Program-made: the position numbers and the translations under genes
In this document: one piece after another, positions 43,536-51,385 of the stretch
Layout: every line of letters starts with the position of its first letter
Numbering within the stretch: the stretch's first letter is position 1
From: BCD1 sp965230565
GTDB taxonomy: Bacteria; Bacteroidota; Bacteroidia; Chitinophagales; Saprospiraceae
Length of the DNA: 64,000 nucleotides
Direction of reading: 5' to 3'
Assembly: GCA_965230565.1 (NCBI GenBank)
Contig: CBDDLH010000003.1
Coordinates: 186,001 to 250,000 of the forward strand
Notes under the pieces: generated by a model
Databases searched by the model: none
Told to the model about the DNA's origin: nothing
What the model saw: the letters and a program-made list of their open reading frames with translations, nothing else

Positions 43536-44438
43536 ATGAAGTTTACTTTAAAAATTTTAATCCTCCTTTGCATACCACTGGCAATGTCATCCTGTGTGAG
43601 TAAAAAGAAATATCTCGACCTTCAAAATCAATTTGAAGTGGCTAATAAAGACCTGGGAAAATGCGGGGAAAGCCTCAGCGATTATATGAATCGTCTTGCT
43701 GCCTGTGAACAGGACCGCAATACCATGAAAAGCAACCTACAGATTAGGGAAGAGCAGGTTAACGACCTGAAATACCTTATCGAGGATATGAAAAAACAAC
43801 GGGATATGCAGGCCGGGCAAGTAGAAGAGCTGACCAATTTATCTCAATCAGCCAATCAGAACATCAACCAGACGCTTTCCCAACTGGAAGGTAAGGACAA
43901 ATATATCCGCTATCTCCAGGCTGCAAAAACAAGAGCGGACTCTATAAACCTGGCCCTGGCCGTAAACCTGAAGGGTGTCCTGCAAAAAGGAATTGAAGAT
44001 GATGATGTAGAAGTTAAGGTTGATAAAACTGTTGTTTTCATCAACCTGTCCGATAAAATGCTTTTCCAAAGCGGAAGCGCATCAATTACACCCAGAGCCA
44101 ATGAAGTCCTGGGCAAAATCGCCAGGATCATTGAATCCCGTCCGGATCTGGAGGTGATGGTGGAAGGTTATACCGACAACGTACCAATCAGTTCTGATTG
44201 CTTCCAGGACAACTGGGATCTGAGTGTAAAAAGATCAACTTCGGTTGTAAGGGTTTTGCAAACCACATTCAAAATCGATCCTAATCGCCTGATTGCTGCC
44301 GGACGCGGCGAATACAACACCCTCGCTTCCAATGCCACTGCTGAAGGACGTGCGACAAACCGCCGTACAAGAATCATTATTATGCCAAAACTCAATCAAT
44401 TCTACGACCTACTTAATCCTGAGTTGGCACCTGAATAA
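43536..44438 (+). CDS. OmpA-family peptidoglycan-binding lipoprotein
   Basis: 300 residues. Lipoprotein signal (ILILLCIPLAMSSC), a coiled coil (about 25-130, LKYLIEDMKKQRDMQAGQVE), and a C-terminal OmpA/MotB domain (about 165-285) with LFQSGSASITPRANEVL, VEGYTDNVPI, NWDLSVKRSTSVVRVL and RATNRRTRIIIMP, the residues that bind diaminopimelate. It tethers the outer membrane to the cell wall and follows the peptidoglycan-directed GH3 fusion. A strong terminator follows. Confidence 0.88.
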   Translation: MKFTLKILILLCIPLAMSSCVSKKKYLDLQNQFEVANKDLGKCGESLSDYMNRLAACEQDRNTMKSNLQIREEQVNDLKYLIEDMKKQRDMQAGQVEELTNLSQSANQNINQTLSQLEGKDKYIRYLQAAKTRADSINLALAVNLKGVLQKGIEDDDVEVKVDKTVVFINLSDKMLFQSGSASITPRANEVLGKIARIIESRPDLEVMVEGYTDNVPISSDCFQDNWDLSVKRSTSVVRVLQTTFKIDPNRLIAAGRGEYNTLASNATAEGRATNRRTRIIIMPKLNQFYDLLNPELAPE

Positions 44439-44443
44439 TACCT

Positions 44444-44487
44444 TTTCCACAGGCAGGAAAAAAAAGCTTTATTCCTGCCTGTGGAAA
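44444..44487 (+). terminator. Strong terminator after the OmpA-like gene
   Basis: TTTCCACAGGCAGGAA (44444-44459) and TTCCTGCCTGTGGAAA (44472-44487) are exact 16-base complements six bases after the stop codon. A-rich loop. Confidence 0.7.
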
Positions 44488-44635
44488 GCATTTCATTTAA
44501 ATATTTCGTAACTTTGTTAGTTAAGAATATCCACTTCTTACACCTGAAACTTCACCTTTTTTACACCCAAATGTCCTGACACTATTTAGTTTTTTAACTT
44601 CGGAATGGTTGCCAACATTCTTTTGCCAGATAAGC

Positions 44636-45346
44636 ATGGTCCGCAACCAGGTACCGATTCAATTTGGGCAAATGGATATTTGTTATTATTGTAAAGAAAA
44701 ATCTAGAGCTGCCGGGAAACTGGAACGCACTGAACTTGAAAAACTTGGTGACAACTGCAACCAGGTTACTTTCCACAAAGGAGACAGGATCATGATCCAG
44801 GACTCTCTGTCTTTTAATATAATATTTATAAAAGACGGCCTTATCAAGGTTCATATGATGGGGCCTGAAAGAGAACAGATCCTAAAGATTGCCAAAGGTC
44901 CTTCCTACCTCGGAATTCCGGCCACTGTTGGTGCCAAGGTCAACCCATATTCCGCAACCTGCATTTCCGATGCACATGTCTGTTTCATAAGTGCCGATGT
45001 ATTTAAAGAATTTATTCATAACAATGGAGAATTCGCCTATGAAATTATAGTCGAACTGTGTAAAAATGAACTATTCAATTTCAAAAAATGCATCAACCAG
45101 GTACAAAAACAGGGGAATGGGAAAATAGCAGAAGCCCTGCTTTATTTTTCAGAAAAAATATTCGACAGTAATAAATTTGAACTGCCGTTGAGTAGGAATG
45201 AATTGGGGGACCTAACCTGCACGTCCAGAGAAACCGTTTCACGGATTCTTTCCGATTTTGCCCAACACGGTATTATTAAGATCAATAAAAAGAATATTTC
45301 AATTCTCAATAAAGAGCAACTGGAAAGAATTTCAGAGACTGGATGA
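44636..45346 (+). CDS. Fnr-type Crp/Fnr regulator
   Basis: 236 residues from the ATG at 44636; MDICYYC at 44669 and a TTG at 44609 are alternatives. A Cys pair sits near the N-terminus (CYYC), then a beta roll (about 35-140, VTFHKGDRIMIQDSLSFN) and a full-length HTH (about 185-225, LSRNELGDLTCTSRETVSRIL) whose recognition helix (SRETVSR) matches Fnr/Crp proteins that read GTGA/TTGA half-sites. It faces the cytochrome module, upstream of whose genes GTGA-N6-TCAC sites are found. Whether the Cys residues hold a cluster cannot be decided; the four-Cys FNR pattern is not obvious. Confidence 0.85.
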   Translation: MVRNQVPIQFGQMDICYYCKEKSRAAGKLERTELEKLGDNCNQVTFHKGDRIMIQDSLSFNIIFIKDGLIKVHMMGPEREQILKIAKGPSYLGIPATVGAKVNPYSATCISDAHVCFISADVFKEFIHNNGEFAYEIIVELCKNELFNFKKCINQVQKQGNGKIAEALLYFSEKIFDSNKFELPLSRNELGDLTCTSRETVSRILSDFAQHGIIKINKKNISILNKEQLERISETG

Positions 45347-45399
45347 GTACCGGTTTACTCCTCTCCTCTCCCCCAATCCATCAGGGAAGTGACTCACTG

Positions 45400-45627
45400 T
45401 TATTCTTCTTTGTCTTTCCAACATGCGTTGGCCTGACAGAAAACAACACCAGCCAGAATTGCCACCAGCAATGAAACACCAATCTTACAATACACAGAAC
45501 AATAAAAGACGTCTCCTGCACCAAATGCACTGGAAATTATTCCAAAGGCCATCATAAAAATGAAAACTGCAAATGCTGCCGCAGGCATAATAAAGCCTGT
45601 CCTGATAAAAAATTCCTTATATCTCAT
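45400..45627 (-). CDS. Small two-helix membrane protein with CX3C and CX4C motifs (paralogue A)
   Basis: 75 residues from the ATG at 45627 (an upstream in-frame extension has no support). MRYKEFFIRTGFIMPAAAFA opens a first helix; a loop carries CSVYC, and a second helix is followed by CQANAC. About two thirds of the residues are identical to the protein at 49184-49402, including all four cysteines. The two copies bracket the cytochrome module. The family is not one I recognise. The paired cysteines at helix ends suggest metal, heme or disulphide chemistry at the membrane. Last gene of the probable operon. Confidence 0.65.
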   Translation of the reverse strand: MRYKEFFIRTGFIMPAAAFAVFIFMMAFGIISSAFGAGDVFYCSVYCKIGVSLLVAILAGVVFCQANACWKDKEE

Positions 45628-45649
45628 GACAAATATTTTAATTATTGAA

Positions 45650-45670
45650 TTCCGGTCGCCGCCACCGGAA
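45650..45670. repeat. Hairpin between rhodanese gene and small membrane gene
   Basis: TTCCGGT/ACCGGAA, seven perfect base pairs, loop CGCCGCC, 23 bases before the start codon of the small gene; possible partial terminator or RNA-processing site within the operon. Confidence 0.4.
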
Positions 45671-45710
45671 AATTGTTTCTTAATTTTTACCTGACAAAAC
45701 CACTGGCTTA

Positions 45711-46268
45711 TCAGCAACCACCTTCTTCTTCAACGGCATGCCCCTGAGTTTCAACAGGAACGAAATCGTAATCATTCGGGTAGGTAAGTTCCCACTCCTT
45801 AAAACCTCCGATAATATACCTGACGTTTTCGAACCCCATTTTCTTTAGGGTGTTTGCAGCGAGTATGGCCCGCTTTCCTTTTTTGCAGTAAACCAGAATG
45901 AGGTCGGTCTTTTCAGGCAAATACCGCATCTTATTTTCCCAGTATTTTTCATCCTTGATCTTAAACTCCACCAATCCCCTCGGCAGGTTTATTGCATCAG
46001 GGATGTATCCCGGCTTGTATTCCGCAGGCTCCCGAACATCCAACAGCAAATAATAAGATGCTGTATCAAAAACCGTCCGGGCTTCTTTAACGGTAAGTCC
46101 TTCCACCTCAGCCAATGCTTCTTCTACAAAAACATCAGCACTGTCATAGAACAATGGATCCTCTTCACAGGAACACATCAATAAGGTGAGCGCTGTCAGT
46201 AAAAGTGCCAGCATGGACCGAGGAATTAAATCGCCCAGCAATCGTGTATATTTATTCAAGATTTTCAT
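45711..46268 (-). CDS. Rhodanese-domain lipoprotein
   Basis: 185 residues. Lipoprotein signal with lipobox LLMCSC (Cys34), then one rhodanese domain (about 55-165). The catalytic loop is C128-KKGKR (VYCKKGKRA), a six-residue loop as in sulfur-specific rhodaneses. The C-terminus ends HAVEEEGGC, adding a terminal cysteine. It would carry sulfane sulfur in the periplasm. It is in line with cytochrome b and the octaheme cytochrome (45-bp gap upstream), which suggests a role in tetrathionate/thiosulfate or related sulfur chemistry. Confidence 0.85.
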   Translation of the reverse strand: MKILNKYTRLLGDLIPRSMLALLLTALTLLMCSCEEDPLFYDSADVFVEEALAEVEGLTVKEARTVFDTASYYLLLDVREPAEYKPGYIPDAINLPRGLVEFKIKDEKYWENKMRYLPEKTDLILVYCKKGKRAILAANTLKKMGFENVRYIIGGFKEWELTYPNDYDFVPVETQGHAVEEEGGC

Positions 46269-46313
46269 GTTCTTTTTTTTTATTGATGAATTAAAAACTG
46301 TGTTCCTGATTGG

Positions 46314-47084
46314 TTATTCCACCCATTCCTCTTCTTCTTTTGGCTTGCCATTTGATACTCTTTCCGTAATCTCGCCCATCGTTTCAAGTATTATTTCTTT
46401 CACTTCTTTGGTCTTTTCTCCCTCTTGATCTGACTGTAAAATGTTATGCTCCACTTCATCGATAGCGTCTTCCACAATCTGTTTGGCATCCTCATCCGGC
46501 ATGCGATCCCAACCTGTGATCATGGCCATCAGGTTAGAGGTTAGGGTATGGCCGGTAGTAATCAGGTATAAATGAACGATGACAAACATAACCAATAGAT
46601 ATGCTCCAAATGTATGTATGATAGCCACAGGTTTCAGAGAAGTGACCTCAATACCACCCATTGGATAGTGAAAGAAAAAATACAACAACCCTGACCCCAC
46701 CATAATCGGGATGACTAATATTTTAAGTGCAAAATATATAAGGCGCTGAAGTGGGTTAAGCTTACTCAAAACCCGCTTTTTAGTTGGGTGTGGAGCATTC
46801 CTGAAAATCCCGAACAGATAGAAATTCAACTGGGCTTTTAGGTTTTGGGTGGTTGGAATATAATTTTGCCATTCACCAGTTGAAAAGTGCCAAAAAATGG
46901 CAAACACAATAAGTACTATAAAGCTCAGGGCAGCATAATTATGCCAGAGAACAGCAGCTTCATATCCCAATAGGTTGAATGAACTGTGAATTTCAAAGCC
47001 TGTCACAATCAAGGCGGTGATCAATACAAACTGGGCCCAATGCCAAAACCGTTCAAACCTTTTATATAAATAGACCTTTTTCAT
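46314..47084 (-). CDS. Di-heme cytochrome b (cytochrome b561/PhsC-type quinol module)
   Basis: 256 residues with four membrane helices at about 14-32, 45-66, 122-140 and 152-178. Candidate heme ligands are the His residues in ERFWHWAQF, LWHNYAAL, AIIHTFGAY and VIVHLYLI, the pattern of thiosulfate-reductase/hydrogenase cytochrome b subunits. A charged cytosolic tail (about 200-256) follows. It should pass electrons between the quinone pool and the octaheme cytochrome encoded 53 bp upstream in the same operon. Confidence 0.85.
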   Translation of the reverse strand: MKKVYLYKRFERFWHWAQFVLITALIVTGFEIHSSFNLLGYEAAVLWHNYAALSFIVLIVFAIFWHFSTGEWQNYIPTTQNLKAQLNFYLFGIFRNAPHPTKKRVLSKLNPLQRLIYFALKILVIPIMVGSGLLYFFFHYPMGGIEVTSLKPVAIIHTFGAYLLVMFVIVHLYLITTGHTLTSNLMAMITGWDRMPDEDAKQIVEDAIDEVEHNILQSDQEGEKTKEVKEIILETMGEITERVSNGKPKEEEEWVE

Positions 47085-47137
47085 TTTTCAGATTTTTTAA
47101 GTGTTAGGTAATACGCTGTTTTCTGGTGCCAGAATGG

Positions 47138-48727
47138 TCACTCAGTAGTTTTTCGGTGTTTTCTCGAAAACACCCTGATCAGCGCGTGAACAAACACTCC
47201 TACGATAGAAAGAATGATCAACCAAAGACCAATCCGGTCCAGGGAAAGCATCCTGTCCCTTCCCGGTAGATAGAAGTCGTCTAACAAAGCAATGCGGCTC
47301 TCTTCCCGACGGTGACAGGCTTTACAATCAAGAGATTCTTCTTTTGGGGCAACCATATGATTAACCGGCCAGTACATCATCGTTGGGATAAAATCATATT
47401 CTCCGCTATAAGCAAGGCCTACATTTTCCATCCCTTTTTTGGAGGCTTCATCCCAATCAAAGTCATTCCAAAAGGCTCCTTCTCCTTCCCCTTCACTCCA
47501 TAATTTCGCCTGGATCAAGGTGAGATTATTGGGATCATAGATCTGTTTTCCTTTATGTATTTTGACCGGCCATATCTTAGAGCATTTCTGGTTAACAGAA
47601 TCTTTTGAGCAATACTCGCCTTTCAGTGGATTCAGGACGAGTGGTAAGTTGCTGGTGTCTATTTTATCCTCGAGCAAATGGTGCCCGGCGGTTCCGTTAA
47701 ACCAGACATAATCCGGTTCAACCCCCTTATCCCATATAAAGGTGCCTTTGATACTCATATATTTATGGTTACCATCCTGATCATTACGAATAACCGGGTG
47801 CCCTTCTTCATCCAATTCACCTGCCGTGGACCAATCCCAGATCATTTTGGTGGCATTGGCCTTGGCAAATGCCGGGATATGGCAAGTCTGACAAGCTACT
47901 CTGAAGTTATGTTCATTGAGAATTGCATTAGTATGAGGCGATTCGGTATGGCATTTCTCACAAGTGAGTCGGTTTATGTTTTCTGATGAAAGTGCATAGA
48001 GTTTCCCGGGGATATTGTGTCGCTCGGTTTCATGACAATCCACACAGGTCATATTCATACCATCCGTGGCCATATGTACATCTACCTCTTTGGTACAATC
48101 CAGCATCGCCTTGTCAAGATCTCCGTGTTTCACATTATTTCCACCACCGCCCCAAAAGTGACAAACACCACAATTTTGCCTTTGGGGCATACCGACATGC
48201 TGTGCAACCCGGGATAGATTGACGTCTGCTTTGGCATGGCCGCTTTTACCTTTCTCTTTTTTATAGTCTCCGGTATTATCATGGCATACCAGACAATCAA
48301 TGTTCTTTTCATTGGTAAAATCAAAGGACTGATCGGCAAAACCATATCCAATGTGACAACGCGTACAAGTCGCTTCATTTCCTCTGGTTCCGATACAGAA
48401 GTTGTTCATTACGTTTCTTTTCCCTAATGAAACAACTCCCTTGCCTTCAATGTATTCATCTCTGGACCAAAGCCAGTGGGCCGTTTGCATGACTTCCTGG
48501 CCTCTTCCATTATGGCAAGACAAACAGGCTTCCGTCACTTCCGGGCCTGAATTAAATGCTTGTTGTAGCTCCTCAAACTTGGAGTGATCCACAGAAGATA
48601 TATGCGTAAAAACAGTATCAACCTGAAAGCCCTCTGCAAGTACTGTTTTTTCTGTATGGTCGATGACAAACCAGGTAGAACCTACCAGGATGACCACCAT
48701 AAAAAGGAATGGAATAATTTTTTTCAT
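47138..48727 (-). CDS. Octaheme c-type cytochrome, tetrathionate reductase (OTR) family
   Basis: 529 residues from the ATG at 48727, which gives a proper signal-anchor (FLFMVVILVGSTWFVI); a start 75 bases earlier was rejected. Eight CxxCH heme sites: Cys 68, 121, 145, 186, 228, 256, 279 and 468. The seven-plus-one spacing, with the last heme far downstream, matches the OTR family (Shewanella SO4144 type), which reduces tetrathionate, nitrite or hydroxylamine in vitro. A C-terminal membrane helix lies at about 500-518 (GLWLIILSIVGVFVHAL). The protein needs c-type cytochrome maturation in the periplasm. The 456-bp leader 48728-49183 holds a Crp/Fnr-like site. Confidence 0.92.
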   Translation of the reverse strand: MKKIIPFLFMVVILVGSTWFVIDHTEKTVLAEGFQVDTVFTHISSVDHSKFEELQQAFNSGPEVTEACLSCHNGRGQEVMQTAHWLWSRDEYIEGKGVVSLGKRNVMNNFCIGTRGNEATCTRCHIGYGFADQSFDFTNEKNIDCLVCHDNTGDYKKEKGKSGHAKADVNLSRVAQHVGMPQRQNCGVCHFWGGGGNNVKHGDLDKAMLDCTKEVDVHMATDGMNMTCVDCHETERHNIPGKLYALSSENINRLTCEKCHTESPHTNAILNEHNFRVACQTCHIPAFAKANATKMIWDWSTAGELDEEGHPVIRNDQDGNHKYMSIKGTFIWDKGVEPDYVWFNGTAGHHLLEDKIDTSNLPLVLNPLKGEYCSKDSVNQKCSKIWPVKIHKGKQIYDPNNLTLIQAKLWSEGEGEGAFWNDFDWDEASKKGMENVGLAYSGEYDFIPTMMYWPVNHMVAPKEESLDCKACHRREESRIALLDDFYLPGRDRMLSLDRIGLWLIILSIVGVFVHALIRVFSRKHRKTTE

Positions 48728-48850
48728 TTCGGAAGGTTTAGGTTTAAAAGTTGCTGTTCGATTTCCATTCACTTCCTTAATATGAAATAAAATTACGCCC
48801 ACACCTTTCAGTGATCAAGAAAAAACCGGTGATCTAAAAACGCACAAATC

Positions 48851-48864
48851 GTGAGTTGAATCAC
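48851..48864. promoter_or_regulatory. Crp/Fnr-type site GTGAGTTGAATCAC
   Basis: Perfect GTGA-N6-TCAC dyad, 124 bp upstream of the octaheme gene start. The same dyad with identical spacing is at 49538. The Fnr-type regulator at 44636 is the natural candidate to bind. A second dyad with different spacing (TTGA-N5-TCAA, 48935-48947) is nearby. Nothing else is evident in the interval 48803-49183. Confidence 0.5.
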
Positions 48865-49183
48865 CAGAAAATTTAAGCCAAAATACCTCCTCAAAAGAAA
48901 AATTCAACAAAGGATAAAACTCAGAAAAGATTATTTGAAATTGTCAAACAGGTCGGAATTTTTCCGTGAAAAAACACGCTTTTACAAACCTCGAAAAATG
49001 AGCATTTTTCACCCAAAATCAATACAAAACAGCCCTCATCCTTGTGCGGAACACAAAAGGACTCCTGAGAAATGGTTACCATAGCTCACCTCCTTCCCAA
49101 CGAACAGAACAGTTCGCGGGGCCAAGGTTCCCATAAACAACAAATCATCCATAGGGCTTATGGTTTATTAGGTTTACTTCCTG

Positions 49184-49402
49184 TTATTTTTTCCAGCAAG
49201 CCCTGGCCTGGCAAAGCACTACAGCCGCGAGGGTCGCAATGAGTAAGGACATTCCGATTTTGCAGTAAACAGAACAATAAAATACGGCTCCTGCTCCGCA
49301 AACCCCGGAAATAATACCAAAAGCCATCATGAAAACGAATACAGCAAAAGCTGCTACCGGCAGGAAGAATCCGGTCCTGATGAAAAAATCTCTGTATCTC
49401 AT
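49184..49402 (-). CDS. Small two-helix membrane protein with CX3C and CX4C motifs (paralogue B)
   Basis: 72 residues: MRYRDFFIRTGFFLPVAAFA, first helix, loop CSVYC, second helix, CQARAC, ending WKK. Clearly paralogous to the protein at 45400, with the four cysteines conserved. It is transcribed toward the octaheme gene but separated from it by 456 bp, so it has its own unit. A GTGA-N6-TCAC dyad lies 136 bp upstream. Function unknown. Confidence 0.65.
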   Translation of the reverse strand: MRYRDFFIRTGFFLPVAAFAVFVFMMAFGIISGVCGAGAVFYCSVYCKIGMSLLIATLAAVVLCQARACWKK

Positions 49403-49537
49403 GACTATTGATTTTGAATTATAAAATCGGTATAAAAAACCGCTAATTAGTCACAAGACGGAATTATACCTCAATAAAGTTTAAAATATACCACATAAAA
49501 GTCAATAAATTAAGAATGATATAGAATATGATTTCAA

Positions 49538-49551
49538 GTGATTTACATCAC
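49538..49551. promoter_or_regulatory. Crp/Fnr-type site GTGATTTACATCAC
   Basis: GTGA-N6-TCAC; the core TGATTTACATCA is an excellent Fnr/Dnr-like site. It lies between the divergent small membrane gene (49402, leftward) and the N-acetyltransferase gene (49664, rightward) and could act on either. Confidence 0.55.
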
Positions 49552-49628
49552 GATTTCTTTTTAATTGTTCCAACTCTGACAATCTAAAATTCAGGTGGGT
49601 CTAAACGAATTCACACCAAAAACGTTTC

Positions 49629-49636
49629 TATTTTTG
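49629..49636 (+). promoter_or_regulatory. -7 element (TATTTTTG) of the N-acetyltransferase gene
   Basis: Full match to TAnnTTTG, 27 bases before the ATG at 49664. It lies inside the longer reading frame that begins at 49595 and so supports the shorter start. Confidence 0.4.
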
Positions 49637-49663
49637 CTGGACAAAACAACAAATTCAAAATTG

Positions 49664-50464
49664 ATGTCCGAATTCCATTTCAACGCAGATCTTTATTTGG
49701 AGCGTATTGGACTAAACTTTGTTCCAACACCTGATAAAAAAGGATTGATTGCATTACATAAAGCCCAGTTCTTTTCCATCCCGTTTGAAAATTTCGACAT
49801 ACAATTGGGAAAAAGCATCAACCTTGATCCCGCTCACCTTTTTGAGAAATTAGTAAAACATCAAAGAGGGGGTTATTGCTTTGAATTGAATGGTTTGTTG
49901 GGCATGGCACTCTCAAATTTCGGATTTAAGGTCCGGCCACTGCTTGCCAGAGTGCACCTTGCCGAAGAACCATCCGGAAGAACTCATTTACTCAATATGG
50001 TAGAACTGGAACAAGGCCCATGGATCATCGATGCAGGATTTGGAGCAGGAGGGTTAAGAAGTCCGCTTCCGCTTAAAGCAGGTACTTACGAACACGAAAC
50101 CGGTTATAGTTTCCGTCTTGAAGAAAAAGCTCCCTGGGGATGGATGATGCGAACACTGGATAAGGAGAAATGGAAAGACAGTTATAGTTTTGACCTGGAG
50201 TATGTTACCAGGGAGGATATTGAGGTCGGTAACTTTTACACTTCTCATTCTCCAAACACCCATTTTACTCAAATCCGCACGGCAAGTAAACCTACCGAAA
50301 CAGGAAGAATCAGCCTTCGGAACTTTACCTTCACGGAAATAATCGGAGGAGAAGTAAAAACTATGGAAATTGAGAATAGCCCTGCTTATCTGGATTTTCT
50401 AAAGGAAAAATTCGGGATCAACCTGAATGTAAAATATGAATCATTAAAAAAATTGACCACCTAA
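49664..50464 (+). CDS. Arylamine N-acetyltransferase
   Basis: 266 residues from the ATG at 49664, the usual NAT length. The catalytic triad is in place: C72 (RGGYCFELN), H108 (GRTHLLNMV) and D123 (WIIDAGFGAGG). The N-terminal FFSIPFENFDIQLG is also diagnostic. The enzyme transfers acetyl from acetyl-CoA to arylamines and hydrazines. It forms a tight + strand run with the SDR gene (11 bp) and the MBL gene (1 bp), probably one transcription unit. Confidence 0.92.
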   Translation: MSEFHFNADLYLERIGLNFVPTPDKKGLIALHKAQFFSIPFENFDIQLGKSINLDPAHLFEKLVKHQRGGYCFELNGLLGMALSNFGFKVRPLLARVHLAEEPSGRTHLLNMVELEQGPWIIDAGFGAGGLRSPLPLKAGTYEHETGYSFRLEEKAPWGWMMRTLDKEKWKDSYSFDLEYVTREDIEVGNFYTSHSPNTHFTQIRTASKPTETGRISLRNFTFTEIIGGEVKTMEIENSPAYLDFLKEKFGINLNVKYESLKKLTT

Positions 50465-50475
50465 AAATAAGAAAC

Positions 50476-51384
50476 ATGGAATCCTTCAATCTTGAAAAAA
50501 TACCTAATCAAAAAGGAAAAGTGGCTATCGTAACCGGCGCCAATGTCGGAGTGGGGTATGAAACAGCCATTGGCCTTGCCAAAAAACAGAGCAAGGTAAT
50601 CATGGCCTGCCGAAATGAGCAGAAAGCGGAAAAAGCCAAAGCTGCTATTTTAGCGAAAGTACCTGACGCAGATCTTGAGATCGAATTACTGGACCTGGGC
50701 AATCTGGAGTCTGTAAGAAACTTTGCTGACAGGTTCAATGAAAAATATGACCGCCTGGACATACTGATCAATAATGCAGGAATTATGATCCCTCCGTTTA
50801 CTAAAACGGAAGACGGTTTTGAAAGTCAGATGGGGGTGAATTATTTTGGCCATTTCGCCCTGACGGGAAGGTTGATGCCGCATCTTGAAAATACAGAAAA
50901 CTCAAGAGTTGTAACCTTAAGTAGCCTTGCCCACAGGAATGCCGTTATCGACTTTGATGATATAAACAGCGAGCAATCCTATTCGAAATTTGGGGCTTAT
51001 GGACAAAGTAAGGTAGCTTGCCTGATGTTTGCTTACGAATTACAAAGAAGGCTGGAAAAAGCAGGGAGTGATACGATTTCGGTTGCTGCGCATCCCGGAG
51101 TATCAAATACGAATCTGGCACGACATGCACCAATTTGGATGAAAATACTCATGCCGATTTTAGGACCATTTATGACTCATTCTCCGGAAAATGCCGCTTT
51201 GCCAAGTTTGAACGCTGCCCTTGGGCACGAAGTTCGCGGCGGAGAATATTACGGACCAACCGGTTACCGGGAGATGAAAGGCAGACCGGGAAAGGTTTCT
51301 TCCAGTTCCTATTCAATGGATCCGGATGTAGCCAGAAGATTATGGGATATTTCCGAACAATTAACCAGGGAAAAATACTTATAA
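50476..51384 (+). CDS. SDR oxidoreductase, retinol-dehydrogenase-like
   Basis: 302 residues. NAD(P)-binding TGANVGVG at about 20-27; the ARN-like CRNEQKAE motif, as in the RDH/WWOX branch; NNAG at about 97; catalytic Ser in TLSSLAH; and Y175-x-x-x-K179 (YGQSK). The C-terminal part (VAAHPGVSNTNL) is typical of this branch. Substrate unknown, probably a hydrophobic alcohol or aldehyde. Operonic with NAT upstream and the MBL hydrolase downstream. Confidence 0.88.
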   Translation: MESFNLEKIPNQKGKVAIVTGANVGVGYETAIGLAKKQSKVIMACRNEQKAEKAKAAILAKVPDADLEIELLDLGNLESVRNFADRFNEKYDRLDILINNAGIMIPPFTKTEDGFESQMGVNYFGHFALTGRLMPHLENTENSRVVTLSSLAHRNAVIDFDDINSEQSYSKFGAYGQSKVACLMFAYELQRRLEKAGSDTISVAAHPGVSNTNLARHAPIWMKILMPILGPFMTHSPENAALPSLNAALGHEVRGGEYYGPTGYREMKGRPGKVSSSSYSMDPDVARRLWDISEQLTREKYL

Positions 51385-51385
51385 C

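Noticed and set aside
48935..48947. TTGAAATTGTCAA as a classical FNR box
   Set aside because: The half-sites are five bases apart rather than four, and the spacing differs from the two GTGA-N6-TCAC dyads; kept only as a note.
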